A stretch of 64,000 bases of DNA, from assembly GCF_907177275.1 (NCBI RefSeq), contig NZ_CAJSLV010000013.1:62001-126000 (forward strand), written 5' to 3'. Both the position numbers and the translations under genes were made by a program. Numbering within the stretch: the stretch's first letter is position 1; each line of letters begins with the position of its first letter. Origin of the DNA: Actinacidiphila cocklensis (lineage in GTDB: Bacteria; Actinomycetota; Actinomycetes; Streptomycetales; Streptomycetaceae). The notes beneath the pieces are model-generated. The model searched no databases. It worked only from the letters and a program-made list of their open reading frames with translations, and was not told where the DNA came from. Below, piece after piece: positions 8,123 to 17,059 of the stretch.

Positions 8123-11100
8123 GTGCACAGACATCCGAACGGTTCCGCGGTGGCGAGAACCGTCCGACGCGGGCGATGGTGGGCGGGCATCGCCGCGGGT
8201 ACGGCCATCGCCCTGTCCGCGGGCCTGACGGCGCCCGCGGTCGCGGCGAGCGCCGGGCGGGGTGACGCCGTCCAGAGCACGGCCGCCGCGCCGGCGACCG
8301 CGGACAAGCCGCGCACGGTCACCTTCGACGGCTACTCGTTCATGGTCGACGGCAAGCGCACCTACCTGTGGTCGGGGGAGTTCCACTACTTCCGGCTCCC
8401 CAGCCCCGACCTGTGGCTGGACATCTTCCAGAAGATGAAGGCGGCCGGCTTCAACGCCACCTCCCTGTACTTCGACTGGGACTACCACTCCCCGGCGCCC
8501 GGGGTCTACGACTTCACCGGTGTACGCGACGTCGACAAGCTGCTCGACATGGCCGAGCAGGCCGGGCTCTACGTGATCGCCCGCCCGGCGCCGTACATCA
8601 ACGCGGAGGTCGACAGCGGCGGCCTGCCCGGGTGGCTGACCACCAAGGACGAGAAGAACCGCACCGACGACCCGAAGTTCCTGAAGTACGCCGACGAGTG
8701 GCTGACCCAGATCGACCGGATCATCGCGCGGCACCAGGTGACCAACGGCACCGGCTCGGTGATCGCCTACCAGGTGGAGAACGAGTACTACAACGGCTCG
8801 GCCAGCGCCCGCGCCTACATGAAGCACCTGGAGGACAAGGCCACCGCCGACGGCATCACGGTGCCGCTCACCGGCAACAACAACGGCACCTTCAACTCCG
8901 GTGACGGCGCCCTGGCGGTGGACGGCCCCGACTCCTACCCGCAGGGCTTCAACTGCTCGAACCCCACGAAGTGGAACGGCGTCCCCGACATCAGCTACGA
9001 CCACCCGGCCGGGAAGCCGCTGTACACCCCGGAGTTCCAGGGCGGCGCCTTCGACCCCTGGGGCGGCCCGGGCTACGACAAGTGCGCCCAGCTGATCAAC
9101 GACCAGTTCGCGAACGTCTTCTACAAGCAGAACATCGCGGTCGGCGCGACCGCCCAGAGCTTCTACATGACCTACGGCGGCACCAACTGGGGCTGGCTGG
9201 GCATGCCGGAGAACTACACGTCGTACGACTACGGAGCCGCGATCCGGGAGAACCGGGAGCTGGACCCGAAGTACGACGAGGACAAGCTCATCGGGTACTT
9301 CACCCAGTCGGCCGCCCCGCTGACCAAGACCGACCCGATCAAGGCCACCCCGCCGGACGACAGCGCGATCGTCGACACCGCGCGGATGAACCCCGACACC
9401 AAGACGCAGTTCCACGTCCTGCGGCACGGCAACTCCACCGCCACGTCGGTCGACACGACGCATATAGCACTGGACTTCAACGCCCAGCCGGCCGCCGACA
9501 CCACCTACAGCTGGGACGACACCGACTCCGCGCTGCAGTACACCGGCACCTGGTCGCACGTGGCCAACCAGAGCTACACCGGCGGCGACTACAAGAAGAC
9601 CGAGTCCTTCTCCAACGTCGCGGGCGACTCCGTCACGATCCCCTTCGACGGCACCGCGGTCCGCTGGATCGGGCCGAAGACCAACAACCACGGCTACGCC
9701 GACGTTTACGTCGACGGCACCAAGGCGGCCACCGTCGACGACTCCGGCAGCGAGAGCCAGGCGGTGGTCTTCCAGAAGACCGGCCTGGCCGCCGGGGCGC
9801 ACACCCTGAAGATCGTCGCCACCGGCACCCACAGCTCGGCGTCCACCGACAACTTCGTGTCCATCGACGCGATCGACGTGCCGACCCCCGACACGGCGGA
9901 ACCGACCTACCCGGTCGTCCCGCAGCAGCCGGGCACCGCGATCACCCTCGACGGGCGCGACTCGCACATCATCGTGGCGAACTACAAGCTCGGCGACTCC
10001 CAGCTGCAGTACTCCACCTCCGAGATCATGACCACCGCCGCCATCGGCGACCGGGACGTCTCCGTGCTCTACGGCGACGCGGGCAGCGACGGCGAGACCG
10101 TGCTGCACTACACCTCCCGGCCCACCGTGACCAGCAGCGGCGGCCAGGTCAGCACCACCTGGGACCCGGCGACCGGCGACCTGCGGCTGAACTACCAGCA
10201 CACGGGCCTGATCCGGATCGCCATCAGCGGCGGCGGCTCGCGCCCGCAGCTGCTGCTCGTCGGGGACAAGGCGACGGCCGAGACCTTCTGGCGGCAGGAC
10301 ACCGCGACAGGACCGGTGCTGGTGCGCGGCACCCACCTGCTGCGTACCGCGGCCAGCCAGGACGGCGGGAGTACGGTCGCGCTGACCGGTGACAACGCCG
10401 ACGACAAGAACATCGAGGTCTTCACCTCCGCGGACCGCGTCAGCTGGAACGGCCGCACCCTGAACACCGCGACCTCGGCCACCGGAAGCCGCACCGGGCA
10501 GATCCCCGTCGCCGCACCGGTGCAGCTGCCGGCGCTGACGAACTGGAAGCACCAGGAGGAGTCCCCCGAAGCCGCCGCGGCCTTCGACGACTCCAGCTGG
10601 CAGGTGGCCGACAAGACCACCACCAACAGCTCCTCGGGCGTCAACTCGCTGCCGGTGCTCTACGCCGACGACTACGGATTCCACACCGGCAACACCTGGT
10701 ACCGCGGTCGCTTCCGCGCCGACGGCGGCGAGACCGGCATCCACCTGGTCTCGGACTCCGGCGGCAACGCGCAGGCCTTCTCCGCCTGGCTCAACGGCAC
10801 CTTCCTCGGCAGCTCCACCACCGGCAGTGCCGACTTCACCTTCCCGGCCGGGTCGGTGAAGTCCACCGGGGACAACGTGGTGTCCGTGCTCACGGTGAAC
10901 ATGGGCCACGAGGAGGACTACAACTCCTCCAACGGCAACAAGACCGCTCGCGGCCTGACCAGCGCCTCGCTCGTCGGGGCGCCGCTGACCCCGGTCACCT
11001 GGCGGCTGCAGGGCGTACGCGGCGGCGAGGACCTGCTCGACACGGTCCGCGGCCCGCTGGCCAACGGCGGCCTGTACGGCGAGCGCGCCGGCTGGGACCT

Positions 11101-12307
11101 GCCCGGCTACCCCGACGACAGCTGGTCCACCGTCTCCCTGCCGGCCGACGACACCCGCGCCGGAGTCTCCTGGTACCGCACCGGCGTCGACCTCGACCTG
11201 CCCCGCGGCCAGGACACCTCGCTCGGGCTGACCTTCACCGACGACCCGTCGCGCAAGTACCGCGCCACGATCTTCGTGAACGGCTGGCAGGTCGGCAACT
11301 ACGTCAACTACCTCGGCCCGCAGCACACCTTCCCGGTGCCCAACGGCATTCTCGACCCCAATGGGCACAACACCGTCGCCATCGCCGTGTGGAACCTCGA
11401 CGGCAGCACCGGCGGGCTCGGCAAGGTGGAGCTGACGAACTACGGCAGCTACGCCTCGTCGCTGCACGTCGGGCAGAACGAGAGCCCGCGCTACAGCCAC
11501 GCCACCTACGCGATGCCCGCGGCGCCGGGCGTGGGCGTCTCCCTGGACGTGCCGAACACCGTGCAGTCCGGGCAGGCCTTCACGGCCGCGACGACCGTGC
11601 GCGTCCCGGCCGACCAGCCGCCGGCCACCGCGCTGAAGGCCGCGCTCACCCTGCCCGACGGCTGGACCGCCGCCGCCCAGGGACCCACCTCCGCGGCCGG
11701 GGTGCTGCCCGGCAAGTCGGCCACCTTCCGCTGGGCGGTGCAGCCGCCGGCCGGGACCCTTCCCTCCGCGTCGGTCCTGAGCACCACGGCGCAGTACGTG
11801 CAGCGCGCCCGGTCGGCCTCCTCCGGCGACGAGCGGGTCGTCGGCGCGATCCCGCCGGCCCCGGCGGCCGGTCAGGACGCGGTCAGCGACCTGCCGTTCC
11901 TGTCGTCCACCAACGGCTGGGGTCCGGTGGAGCGGGACAGCAGCGTCGGCGAGCAGGCGGCCGGCGACGGCCGCCCGATCAGCATCGCCGGCACCGGCTA
12001 CGCCAAGGGGCTCGGCACCAACTCCGCCAGCGACGTACAGCTCTACCTGGCGGGCGTCTGCACCCGGTTCACCGCCCACGTCGGCGTCGACGACGAGTCC
12101 GGCACCGGCGGCACGGTCACCTTCTCGGTGATCGCCGACGGCAGGACGCTGGTCACGACGCAGACGATCCGCGGCAAGCAGGCAGCCGTCCCGATCGACG
12201 TCGACGTCACCGGCGCCAAGGTCCTCGACCTGGTGGTCGGCGACGCGGGCGACGGCAACGGCAACGACCACGGCGACTGGGGGGCGCCGACCCTGACCTG
12301 CGGCTGA
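8123..12307 (+). CDS. Secreted GH35 beta-galactosidase-like enzyme, multidomain
   Basis: I place the start at GTG 8123 because GGAGG (8113-8117) sits five bases before it and a basic signal peptide (RTVRRGRWWAGIAAGTAIALS) follows; the frame stays open upstream to 7961. The 1,394-residue product has a GH35 barrel at about 60-400. The motif YQVENEYYNGS gives acid/base Glu221 and LYTPEFQGGAFDPWGG gives nucleophile Glu304. A carbohydrate-binding-like beta domain follows at about 460-590, then beta-galactosidase jelly-roll domains, a NEW3-like segment near 1130-1210, and a C-terminal NPCBM (DLPFLSSTNGWGPVERD...). It should release beta-galactose from plant galactans outside the cell. It is transcribed away from the GH27 gene and closed by a strong hairpin. 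Confidence 0.93.
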   Translation: MHRHPNGSAVARTVRRGRWWAGIAAGTAIALSAGLTAPAVAASAGRGDAVQSTAAAPATADKPRTVTFDGYSFMVDGKRTYLWSGEFHYFRLPSPDLWLDIFQKMKAAGFNATSLYFDWDYHSPAPGVYDFTGVRDVDKLLDMAEQAGLYVIARPAPYINAEVDSGGLPGWLTTKDEKNRTDDPKFLKYADEWLTQIDRIIARHQVTNGTGSVIAYQVENEYYNGSASARAYMKHLEDKATADGITVPLTGNNNGTFNSGDGALAVDGPDSYPQGFNCSNPTKWNGVPDISYDHPAGKPLYTPEFQGGAFDPWGGPGYDKCAQLINDQFANVFYKQNIAVGATAQSFYMTYGGTNWGWLGMPENYTSYDYGAAIRENRELDPKYDEDKLIGYFTQSAAPLTKTDPIKATPPDDSAIVDTARMNPDTKTQFHVLRHGNSTATSVDTTHIALDFNAQPAADTTYSWDDTDSALQYTGTWSHVANQSYTGGDYKKTESFSNVAGDSVTIPFDGTAVRWIGPKTNNHGYADVYVDGTKAATVDDSGSESQAVVFQKTGLAAGAHTLKIVATGTHSSASTDNFVSIDAIDVPTPDTAEPTYPVVPQQPGTAITLDGRDSHIIVANYKLGDSQLQYSTSEIMTTAAIGDRDVSVLYGDAGSDGETVLHYTSRPTVTSSGGQVSTTWDPATGDLRLNYQHTGLIRIAISGGGSRPQLLLVGDKATAETFWRQDTATGPVLVRGTHLLRTAASQDGGSTVALTGDNADDKNIEVFTSADRVSWNGRTLNTATSATGSRTGQIPVAAPVQLPALTNWKHQEESPEAAAAFDDSSWQVADKTTTNSSSGVNSLPVLYADDYGFHTGNTWYRGRFRADGGETGIHLVSDSGGNAQAFSAWLNGTFLGSSTTGSADFTFPAGSVKSTGDNVVSVLTVNMGHEEDYNSSNGNKTARGLTSASLVGAPLTPVTWRLQGVRGGEDLLDTVRGPLANGGLYGERAGWDLPGYPDDSWSTVSLPADDTRAGVSWYRTGVDLDLPRGQDTSLGLTFTDDPSRKYRATIFVNGWQVGNYVNYLGPQHTFPVPNGILDPNGHNTVAIAVWNLDGSTGGLGKVELTNYGSYASSLHVGQNESPRYSHATYAMPAAPGVGVSLDVPNTVQSGQAFTAATTVRVPADQPPATALKAALTLPDGWTAAAQGPTSAAGVLPGKSATFRWAVQPPAGTLPSASVLSTTAQYVQRARSASSGDERVVGAIPPAPAAGQDAVSDLPFLSSTNGWGPVERDSSVGEQAAGDGRPISIAGTGYAKGLGTNSASDVQLYLAGVCTRFTAHVGVDDESGTGGTVTFSVIADGRTLVTTQTIRGKQAAVPIDVDVTGAKVLDLVVGDAGDGNGNDHGDWGAPTLTCG

Positions 12308-12324
12308 CGGGTTCCGCCCGGTGA

Positions 12325-12360
12325 CGACGGGCCGGCGGGGAGAACCCCGCCGGCCCGTCG
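12325..12360. terminator. Perfect 16-bp hairpin after GH35 gene
   Basis: Arms 12325-12340 and 12345-12360 are fully complementary with loop AGAA. It lies 18 bases after the GH35 stop and 62 bases before the end of the convergent DUF6204 gene, so it can serve both. Confidence 0.85.
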
Positions 12361-12421
12361 GTGTACCGGGACATCGCCGTTCCTCTGAACCGGACGCCGG
12401 AGTTCCCGTGCCGGTGCGGCG

Positions 12422-12778
12422 TCAGAAGGCCTTTCCTGCGGCTCGGCGCTGCCTCTTGCCCAGGGGCGCCTGGGACAGGTCCTCGGCCTGCGACCTGAGG
12501 TTCTTGTAGCCGTAGCCGCGCTCGGCGAGCCATGCCCGGGCGGCGTCCTCGGCCCGTTCGGCCGCGGCCAGGATGTCCTCCTCGTTCTCGCCTGCGTCCT
12601 GGAAGCGGAAGGTGAAGGCCGATCTGGCGGCGATGTCGTAGCTGAGGTGTCCCTCGGTGGTGAAGGCGGCGTGCAACACGTCGTGCTCCGCGGCCCCGGC
12701 CAGCAACTCGGCGCGCTGCTCGGAGGTGAGTCGGTCGAAGACGCCGCGGACGGCGACGCGGAAGGTGCGGGTGCTCAT
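12422..12778 (-). CDS. DUF6204-like small protein
   Basis: This is a 118-residue cytoplasmic protein of a streptomycete family I recognise as DUF6204 (RTFRVAVRGVFDRLTSEQRAELL, HDVLHAAFTTEGHLSYDIA, FTFRFQDAGENEEDI, WLAERGYGYKNLR). The biochemical role is unknown. It has a likely ferredoxin-like alpha/beta fold with a basic Lys/Arg tail. The ATG overlaps the stop of the upstream alpha/beta hydrolase gene by ATGA (12775-12778), so the two form a coupled operon under the promoter at about 13690. Confidence 0.8.
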   Translation of the reverse strand: MSTRTFRVAVRGVFDRLTSEQRAELLAGAAEHDVLHAAFTTEGHLSYDIAARSAFTFRFQDAGENEEDILAAAERAEDAARAWLAERGYGYKNLRSQAEDLSQAPLGKRQRRAAGKAF

Positions 12779-13668
12779 CGCCCGACCTTAGCCTCACGTT
12801 CCGATGGGGCGGGGGACTGTTTTCCCTCTGCCTTCGCGCCCAGGAATGCCGCGATCGTCGTGGTGAAGGCGGCCGGGGCGTCGAGCCAGGGGTAGTGGGA
12901 GGCGGACGGCTGGACCGCGAGGGTGGCGGCGGGGAAGAGGGCGGCCACCTCGTGGATCGCGGCCGGGGGGCTGTTCAGGTCGAACTCGCCGGTCAGCAGG
13001 AGGACGGGGGAGCGCAGGTCCGCCAGCGCGGCGCGGGTGGCGGCCGGGGTGAAGGCGCCGTCGGCGCCGAAGAGGGCGACGGCCTCGGAGTTCGCCGGGC
13101 GGCCGAGAGCGTGGTGGGCGCGGGCCGCCGCGTCCCAGCGGCCGTAGAAGAAGGGGGTGACGGCCTCGACGTCACCGGGTCCCGGCGTGCCCGCGGTGAG
13201 GGCCTCAAGGGCGGCGAACGCCGCGGGGAACCACGGCTCGTGCGCGCGGCGCCCGGCCGTCTCGCGGCGGGTCGCGCCGGTGACGGTGATGCCGACCGCC
13301 CGGGTGCTGGGGCCGACCAGGACGAGCCTGCGCAGGCGCTGCGGGTACCGGGCCGCGTACTGCATCGCTGTGTTGGTGCCGGCGGAGTGGGCGAGCAGGT
13401 CGATCAGCGGGAGTCCGAGGTGGGCGCGCAGCGCCTCGACGTCCTCGACCTGGCGGTCGCTGCGGTAGGAGGAGGTGTCCTCGGGTACGGCGGAGCCGCC
13501 GGTGCCGCGCGGGTCGAGCAGGATCAGCCGGCGGTGGGCGGACAGGCCGCCCAGGTCGCCGAGGTAGCGGGCGTCGGTCGGGCCGCCGGGGAGGCAGAGC
13601 AGCGGCTCGCCCTCACCGCTCTCACGGTAGGCCAGCCGGATGCCGTCGGGTGCGCAGAAGGTGGGCAT
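12775..13668 (-). CDS. Alpha/beta hydrolase, proline-iminopeptidase-like
   Basis: This 297-residue hydrolase resembles the prolyl-aminopeptidase group. It has LLCLPGGPTDARYLGDL (oxyanion region), ILLDPRGTGGS, the nucleophile elbow LAHSAGTNTAMQYA (Ser near residue 95), an acid Asp in LTGEFDLNSPP, and the catalytic His in QPSASHYPWLDAP. It has no signal peptide. It is the first gene of a two-gene unit with the DUF6204-like gene and is divergent from an HTH regulator, with a 26-bp palindrome between them. That layout suggests the regulator controls this hydrolase. Substrate unknown. Confidence 0.87.
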   Translation of the reverse strand: MPTFCAPDGIRLAYRESGEGEPLLCLPGGPTDARYLGDLGGLSAHRRLILLDPRGTGGSAVPEDTSSYRSDRQVEDVEALRAHLGLPLIDLLAHSAGTNTAMQYAARYPQRLRRLVLVGPSTRAVGITVTGATRRETAGRRAHEPWFPAAFAALEALTAGTPGPGDVEAVTPFFYGRWDAAARAHHALGRPANSEAVALFGADGAFTPAATRAALADLRSPVLLLTGEFDLNSPPAAIHEVAALFPAATLAVQPSASHYPWLDAPAAFTTTIAAFLGAKAEGKQSPAPSEREAKVGR

Positions 13669-13688
13669 GGCGGGCAGTCTGCCAGCCC

Positions 13689-13745
13689 ATAACCCGGTTG
13701 TACAACCGGGTTATAATCGGCGTGCTCAGGTATACAACCCAGTTA
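13689..13745. promoter_or_regulatory. Palindromic operator plus half-match over the regulator start
   Basis: A perfect 26-bp palindrome (13689-13714) has the arm ATAACCCGGTTGT and contains TATAAT on the plus strand at 13712-13717. A second copy, TACAACCCAGTTAT (13732-13745), matches the right part of the palindrome at 12 of 14 bases and reaches the A of the regulator's ATG. Binding would occlude both divergent promoters and the regulator start, as expected for autoregulation. Confidence 0.7.
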
Positions 13746-14350
13746 TGGCAGAGGACATGCACCACGAGCCCGAGACGCTGACCGAGGAGCAGGCCGCCCG
13801 GATGCTCGCCGACATGAACGACGTCATCCGCGCCGGCGAGGAGATGCGCAGGCTGCGCACGGAGATGGTCAGGGTCCTCGCCGGCCTCGGCTGGACCCAG
13901 GAGCGGATCGCCCGGGTCACCGGGATGAGCCAGCCCGCGGTGTCCAAGCAGGTGGCCGGGTCCCGCACGGGCGGGCAGCCGCCCCCGCCGGCGCTGGACC
14001 TCGACCAGCACGACACGCCCTGGCTCGAAGGGCGGCTGTGGGCGCTCGCCGAGCGGATCGCCGAGACCTGCGACGGGGCCGCCTGCGCGCGCTCCATCGA
14101 CAGCCTGGCCAGGGGGCGCAGGCACTTCACCCCGCAGCATGTCGACGAGCTGCGCCGCCTGGTCGAGGAGGACCTGCGGCTGCGGCGCACCGAGCTGCCC
14201 GGCGGCTACCGGGCCGCGTACGACGCGATCAGCCGCCGCCTCGACGTGCCCGCAGGCCCGCCGGCCGCCACGCAGGACCCCGCCGTGCCGGCCTCGGTCC
14301 GCCGGGCGCTGGCCCGGCAGATCCAGCGGGACCGGCTCAGGGGCGAGTGA
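13745..14350 (+). CDS. HTH transcriptional regulator, probably autoregulated
   Basis: The 201-residue protein carries a helix-turn-helix at about residues 45-70 (GLGWTQERIARVTGMSQPAVSKQVAG), related to sigma-70 region 4-like or Cro-type HTHs. An Arg-rich helical C-terminal half follows (DELRRLVEEDLRLRRTELPGGYRAAYDAISRRL). I chose ATG 13745. TATACA lies eight bases upstream, which would give a leaderless mRNA; the next ATG (13757) has GAGGA only a base or two before it. The palindrome in front is the natural candidate target, with the divergent hydrolase operon as the regulated unit. No ligand-binding domain is recognised. Confidence 0.8.
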   Translation: MAEDMHHEPETLTEEQAARMLADMNDVIRAGEEMRRLRTEMVRVLAGLGWTQERIARVTGMSQPAVSKQVAGSRTGGQPPPPALDLDQHDTPWLEGRLWALAERIAETCDGAACARSIDSLARGRRHFTPQHVDELRRLVEEDLRLRRTELPGGYRAAYDAISRRLDVPAGPPAATQDPAVPASVRRALARQIQRDRLRGE

Positions 14351-14365
14351 ACCGCCGGCCCGCGG

Positions 14366-14995
14366 TCACACGCGGCCGAGCAGGGCGTCGAGCAGGCCGT
14401 CGAGCGGGTCGGGTACGCGGTCGGGGGTGAGGGCCTCGACGAGGACACGGCCGTAGTGGATCTTGCGGCCCTTCTTGGTGCCCAGGAAGCGCCGCAACTG
14501 CGCCTGCGCGGTGCGGCCCTGCTGCGCGGGCTGGTTCAGGAAGGTCTGCAGGGCGCGCACGTCGCCCTCCGCCCGGATCAGCTCCGCCACCCGGGCCGTA
14601 CCCAGCGCGCGGATCAGCTCGTCCTCCAGATCCGCGGCGCAGACGAAGAAGTCCCGCGCGCCGGCACCCGAAGCCTCCAGCGCACGGGCGTAGTACGGGT
14701 ACTCCCGCTCGTCGCACAGTCCCGTCAGGCGCAGGCCGAGGCCGCCGGGACCCAGCAGCCGGACGAAACGCCCGACGCTCATCGCCCCGCCCATCGGCAG
14801 CACGCAGATCCCGTCGGCAGCCAGGTCCCGGCCGCGGGACGCGGCCAGCGCGTCCACCGCCGCCGCGTCGCTCGGCCCTTCGAGCAGGACCACCGCCCGC
14901 ACGGGCAGCCGTACGGCCGGCTCGTGCACGCCGTCTCCCGGGCCGCCGGCCGCCCACGCGGTGACCGCCTGCCGGAAATCCCCCATGTCAGCCAT
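14366..14995 (-). CDS. Stand-alone TOPRIM protein (OLD-like nuclease domain)
   Basis: This 209-residue protein has a TOPRIM domain of the kind at the C terminus of OLD-family nucleases, but without the ABC ATPase half. Visible elements are AVVLLEGPSDAAAVDALA (conserved Glu39), GICVLPMGGAMSVGRFVRLL, and GLCDEREYPYYARAL (Asp95). After these comes FVCAADLEDELIRALG, typical of the OLD TOPRIM group, and a basic tail RRFLGTKKGRKIHYGRVLVEAL. The family coordinates metal ions and cuts or joins DNA or RNA. There is no adjacent partner ATPase or UvrD-like helicase (as in Gabija), so a role in defence or repair is open. The lone form is known in streptomycetes. Confidence 0.8.
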   Translation of the reverse strand: MADMGDFRQAVTAWAAGGPGDGVHEPAVRLPVRAVVLLEGPSDAAAVDALAASRGRDLAADGICVLPMGGAMSVGRFVRLLGPGGLGLRLTGLCDEREYPYYARALEASGAGARDFFVCAADLEDELIRALGTARVAELIRAEGDVRALQTFLNQPAQQGRTAQAQLRRFLGTKKGRKIHYGRVLVEALTPDRVPDPLDGLLDALLGRV

Positions 14996-15071
14996 GCGGC
15001 GAGTCTCCGCCCTTTCCGGCCGCCGCGGTACGGGATTTCCGCCGGCGCCCGCGCGCGGGCGGCCCCGAGCC

Positions 15072-15941
15072 TCAGCTCGCGGCGTCGCGCTGCTGCAGAT
15101 GCTCCTCGACGCGGTCCGCGTCCCAGGCCGCGGACACCACCGTGACCCGGAAGTCCCAGTCGAGCCGCCGGCCTGCCGCCAGCGTGAACTCCTCGTGGAA
15201 GGCCCAGGACGGGTTCACGATCGGGTAGGGCTCGCTGCGGACGAACCAGTGCGTCGGGGGAGCGCCCTCGCCGCCGGCCGCCTCGAAGACGACGGTGGTG
15301 CCCGCCGGGCTGCGGAAAGCCAGCCAGGGCGCGGCCGTCCCCATCATCGCCTCGCCGCCGCGGCCCCCTGGCCCCAGGATGTCGCCGCCGGTGAAGCCGG
15401 CGGCGCCGCGCCAGGTCAGACCGCTGTAACCGGCCAGCTCCCGGCCGTGCGTGGTCGGGCTGCCGAACCGCAGCGGCTGGTCGCGCAGCCCGGTCAGCTC
15501 GGTGTGCCAGGCCAGCTCCCACACGTCGTCGCCGAGCACCGACGCGCCGACCACGCGCCGCTCGCCGACCCACGGCTCACCGGCACCGCTGAGCCAGGTG
15601 AGGCGTTCGGCGAAGCGGCCCGTCCCGATCGCGTCGAAGCCGTCGTGCCGCATGGTGCCGTGGTTGTCCAGGTCCACGTAGCCGCCCGCTTCGCGGACGT
15701 ACGTACCGCCGCCCCAGAAGTTCTGCCCCGACACGTGGGACGCGGTCAGCGCCAGGCCCTTGTGCCAGAGGTGGTCGGCCGGCCGGTAGTCGGTGACCAC
15801 CTCGCCGGCCGTCGTCCGCAGCGGATGCAGATAGGGCTTCGGCGCCTGGCTCGGCTCCGGGTCGCCCGCGTGGACGTACCGCAGCAGCTGCACGCCGGCC
15901 GCCTCCACCGTCAGGCAGGCGCCGTCGTCCGCGGTCCTCAC
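15072..15941 (-). CDS. PmoA/DUF6807 family protein
   Basis: This is a 289-residue protein of the DUF6807 ('PmoA') family, a beta-sandwich often found beside Gfo/Idh/MocA oxidoreductases in sugar-catabolic clusters. Diagnostic segments are AGDPEPSQAPKPYLHPLRT, DHLWHKGLALTASHVSGQNFWGGGTYV, DNHGTMRHDGF, YSGLTWRGAAGF and NPSWAFHEEFTLAAGRRLDW. The start is the GTG at 15941 in a GTGA overlap with the upstream oxidoreductase stop. It has no signal peptide. The molecular function of the family is not established; the context suggests handling of an imported glycoside. It is the last gene of a six-gene operon. Confidence 0.85.
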   Translation of the reverse strand: MRTADDGACLTVEAAGVQLLRYVHAGDPEPSQAPKPYLHPLRTTAGEVVTDYRPADHLWHKGLALTASHVSGQNFWGGGTYVREAGGYVDLDNHGTMRHDGFDAIGTGRFAERLTWLSGAGEPWVGERRVVGASVLGDDVWELAWHTELTGLRDQPLRFGSPTTHGRELAGYSGLTWRGAAGFTGGDILGPGGRGGEAMMGTAAPWLAFRSPAGTTVVFEAAGGEGAPPTHWFVRSEPYPIVNPSWAFHEEFTLAAGRRLDWDFRVTVVSAAWDADRVEEHLQQRDAAS

Positions 15942-17059
15942 AGCGCGCGGCCCGTGGCGCCGCCGTTCATCGCGGCGTGGAAGGGGTCGCCGGGACCGAT
16001 CTCGCCGGCCTTGACGGTGCTGTCGGTGAACGCCGACTTGTAGAGCGCGGCGGCCAGTTCGAGGCTGGTACGCCCGTCGGCGCCGCTGGCGCGCGGCCGC
16101 CGCCCGGCCCGCAGGTCGGCGACCAGCGGGCGCAGTTGCGCCAGATGGGAGCTGGGCACGTTCTCGCCCGTCTCCCGCCATGCCGCCAGCTCCTCCAGCG
16201 CGACACCGGGCGCGGGGGTGATCCGCCAGTCGTCGTCGGAGTGCTGGTAGAGGTGGGTCAGCTCGATCGTGGCCCGCTCGCAGTCGATCCTGATCCGGCT
16301 CATCTCCTGCGGGCTGACCACGCTGTTGACCACGGTGGCCATCGCACCGCTCGCGAAGCGCACCAGCGCGGTGGACACGTCCTCGGTCTCCACGTCGTGC
16401 ACGAGCCGCCCGGTCATGGCCCGCACCTGGGACCACGGGCCGAGCAGGTCCAGCAGCAGGTCCATCTGGTGGATGCCGTGGCCCATGGTGGGGCCGCCGC
16501 CCTCGGCGGCCCAATTGCCGCGCCAGGGAACCTGGTAGTAGTCGGTGCCGCGGTACCAGGTCGTCTGGCAGTGGGCGACCAGCGGCCGGCCCACCGCCCC
16601 GCGGGCGATCAGCGCGCGGACGCGGTCGGCCCCCGAGCCGAACCGGTGCTGGAAGACGATCGACGCGTACGGGCCGCCCTCGCCGCCCTCGGCCGCCTCC
16701 ATCGCCGCGTACTCCTCCAGCGAGCGGCACGGCGGCTTCTCGCACCACACCCAGGCGCCGGCCGCCAGCGCCGCCGTGGTCTGCTCGCGGTGCACCGCGG
16801 GCGGGGTGCAGACGCTCACCAGGTCGGGGCGCTGCTCGGCGAGCATCTTGCCGAGGTCGGTGTACGCGTACGGCACGGACCCGTCGGCGCAGAACGCGCG
16901 GCAGGACGCCTCGTCGATGTCGAAGGCCGCGACGACGTCGACCTCGCCGCCCAGCGCCCGGTAGGCCGGCAAGTGGGCCTCGCGGGCGATGGCGCCGGTC
17001 CCGACGATCGCGACCCGGACCGGCCGGTCCCGCACGTCGGGGGTCACGGGCTCAGGCAT
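15938..17059 (-). CDS. Gfo/Idh/MocA-family NAD(P)-dependent oxidoreductase
   Basis: The 373-residue enzyme has an N-terminal Rossmann fold with GTGAIAREAHLPAY (dinucleotide loop near residues 20-25), VSVCTPPAVH and the conserved CEKPPC lysine motif. The C-terminal alpha/beta half carries GGPTMGHGIHQMDLLLDLLG. Such enzymes oxidise or isomerise hydroxyl groups on sugars, sugar acids or inositols. It overlaps the upstream membrane-protein gene by eight bases and the PmoA gene by four, so it belongs to the sugar ABC operon and probably acts on the imported sugar. Exact substrate unknown. Confidence 0.93.
   Translation of the reverse strand: MPEPVTPDVRDRPVRVAIVGTGAIAREAHLPAYRALGGEVDVVAAFDIDEASCRAFCADGSVPYAYTDLGKMLAEQRPDLVSVCTPPAVHREQTTAALAAGAWVWCEKPPCRSLEEYAAMEAAEGGEGGPYASIVFQHRFGSGADRVRALIARGAVGRPLVAHCQTTWYRGTDYYQVPWRGNWAAEGGGPTMGHGIHQMDLLLDLLGPWSQVRAMTGRLVHDVETEDVSTALVRFASGAMATVVNSVVSPQEMSRIRIDCERATIELTHLYQHSDDDWRITPAPGVALEELAAWRETGENVPSSHLAQLRPLVADLRAGRRPRASGADGRTSLELAAALYKSAFTDSTVKAGEIGPGDPFHAAMNGGATGRAL

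Noticed and set aside
14366..14995. A Gabija or retron defence system
   Set aside because: The TOPRIM protein lacks the ATPase half, and no helicase, reverse transcriptase or toxin gene is adjacent.
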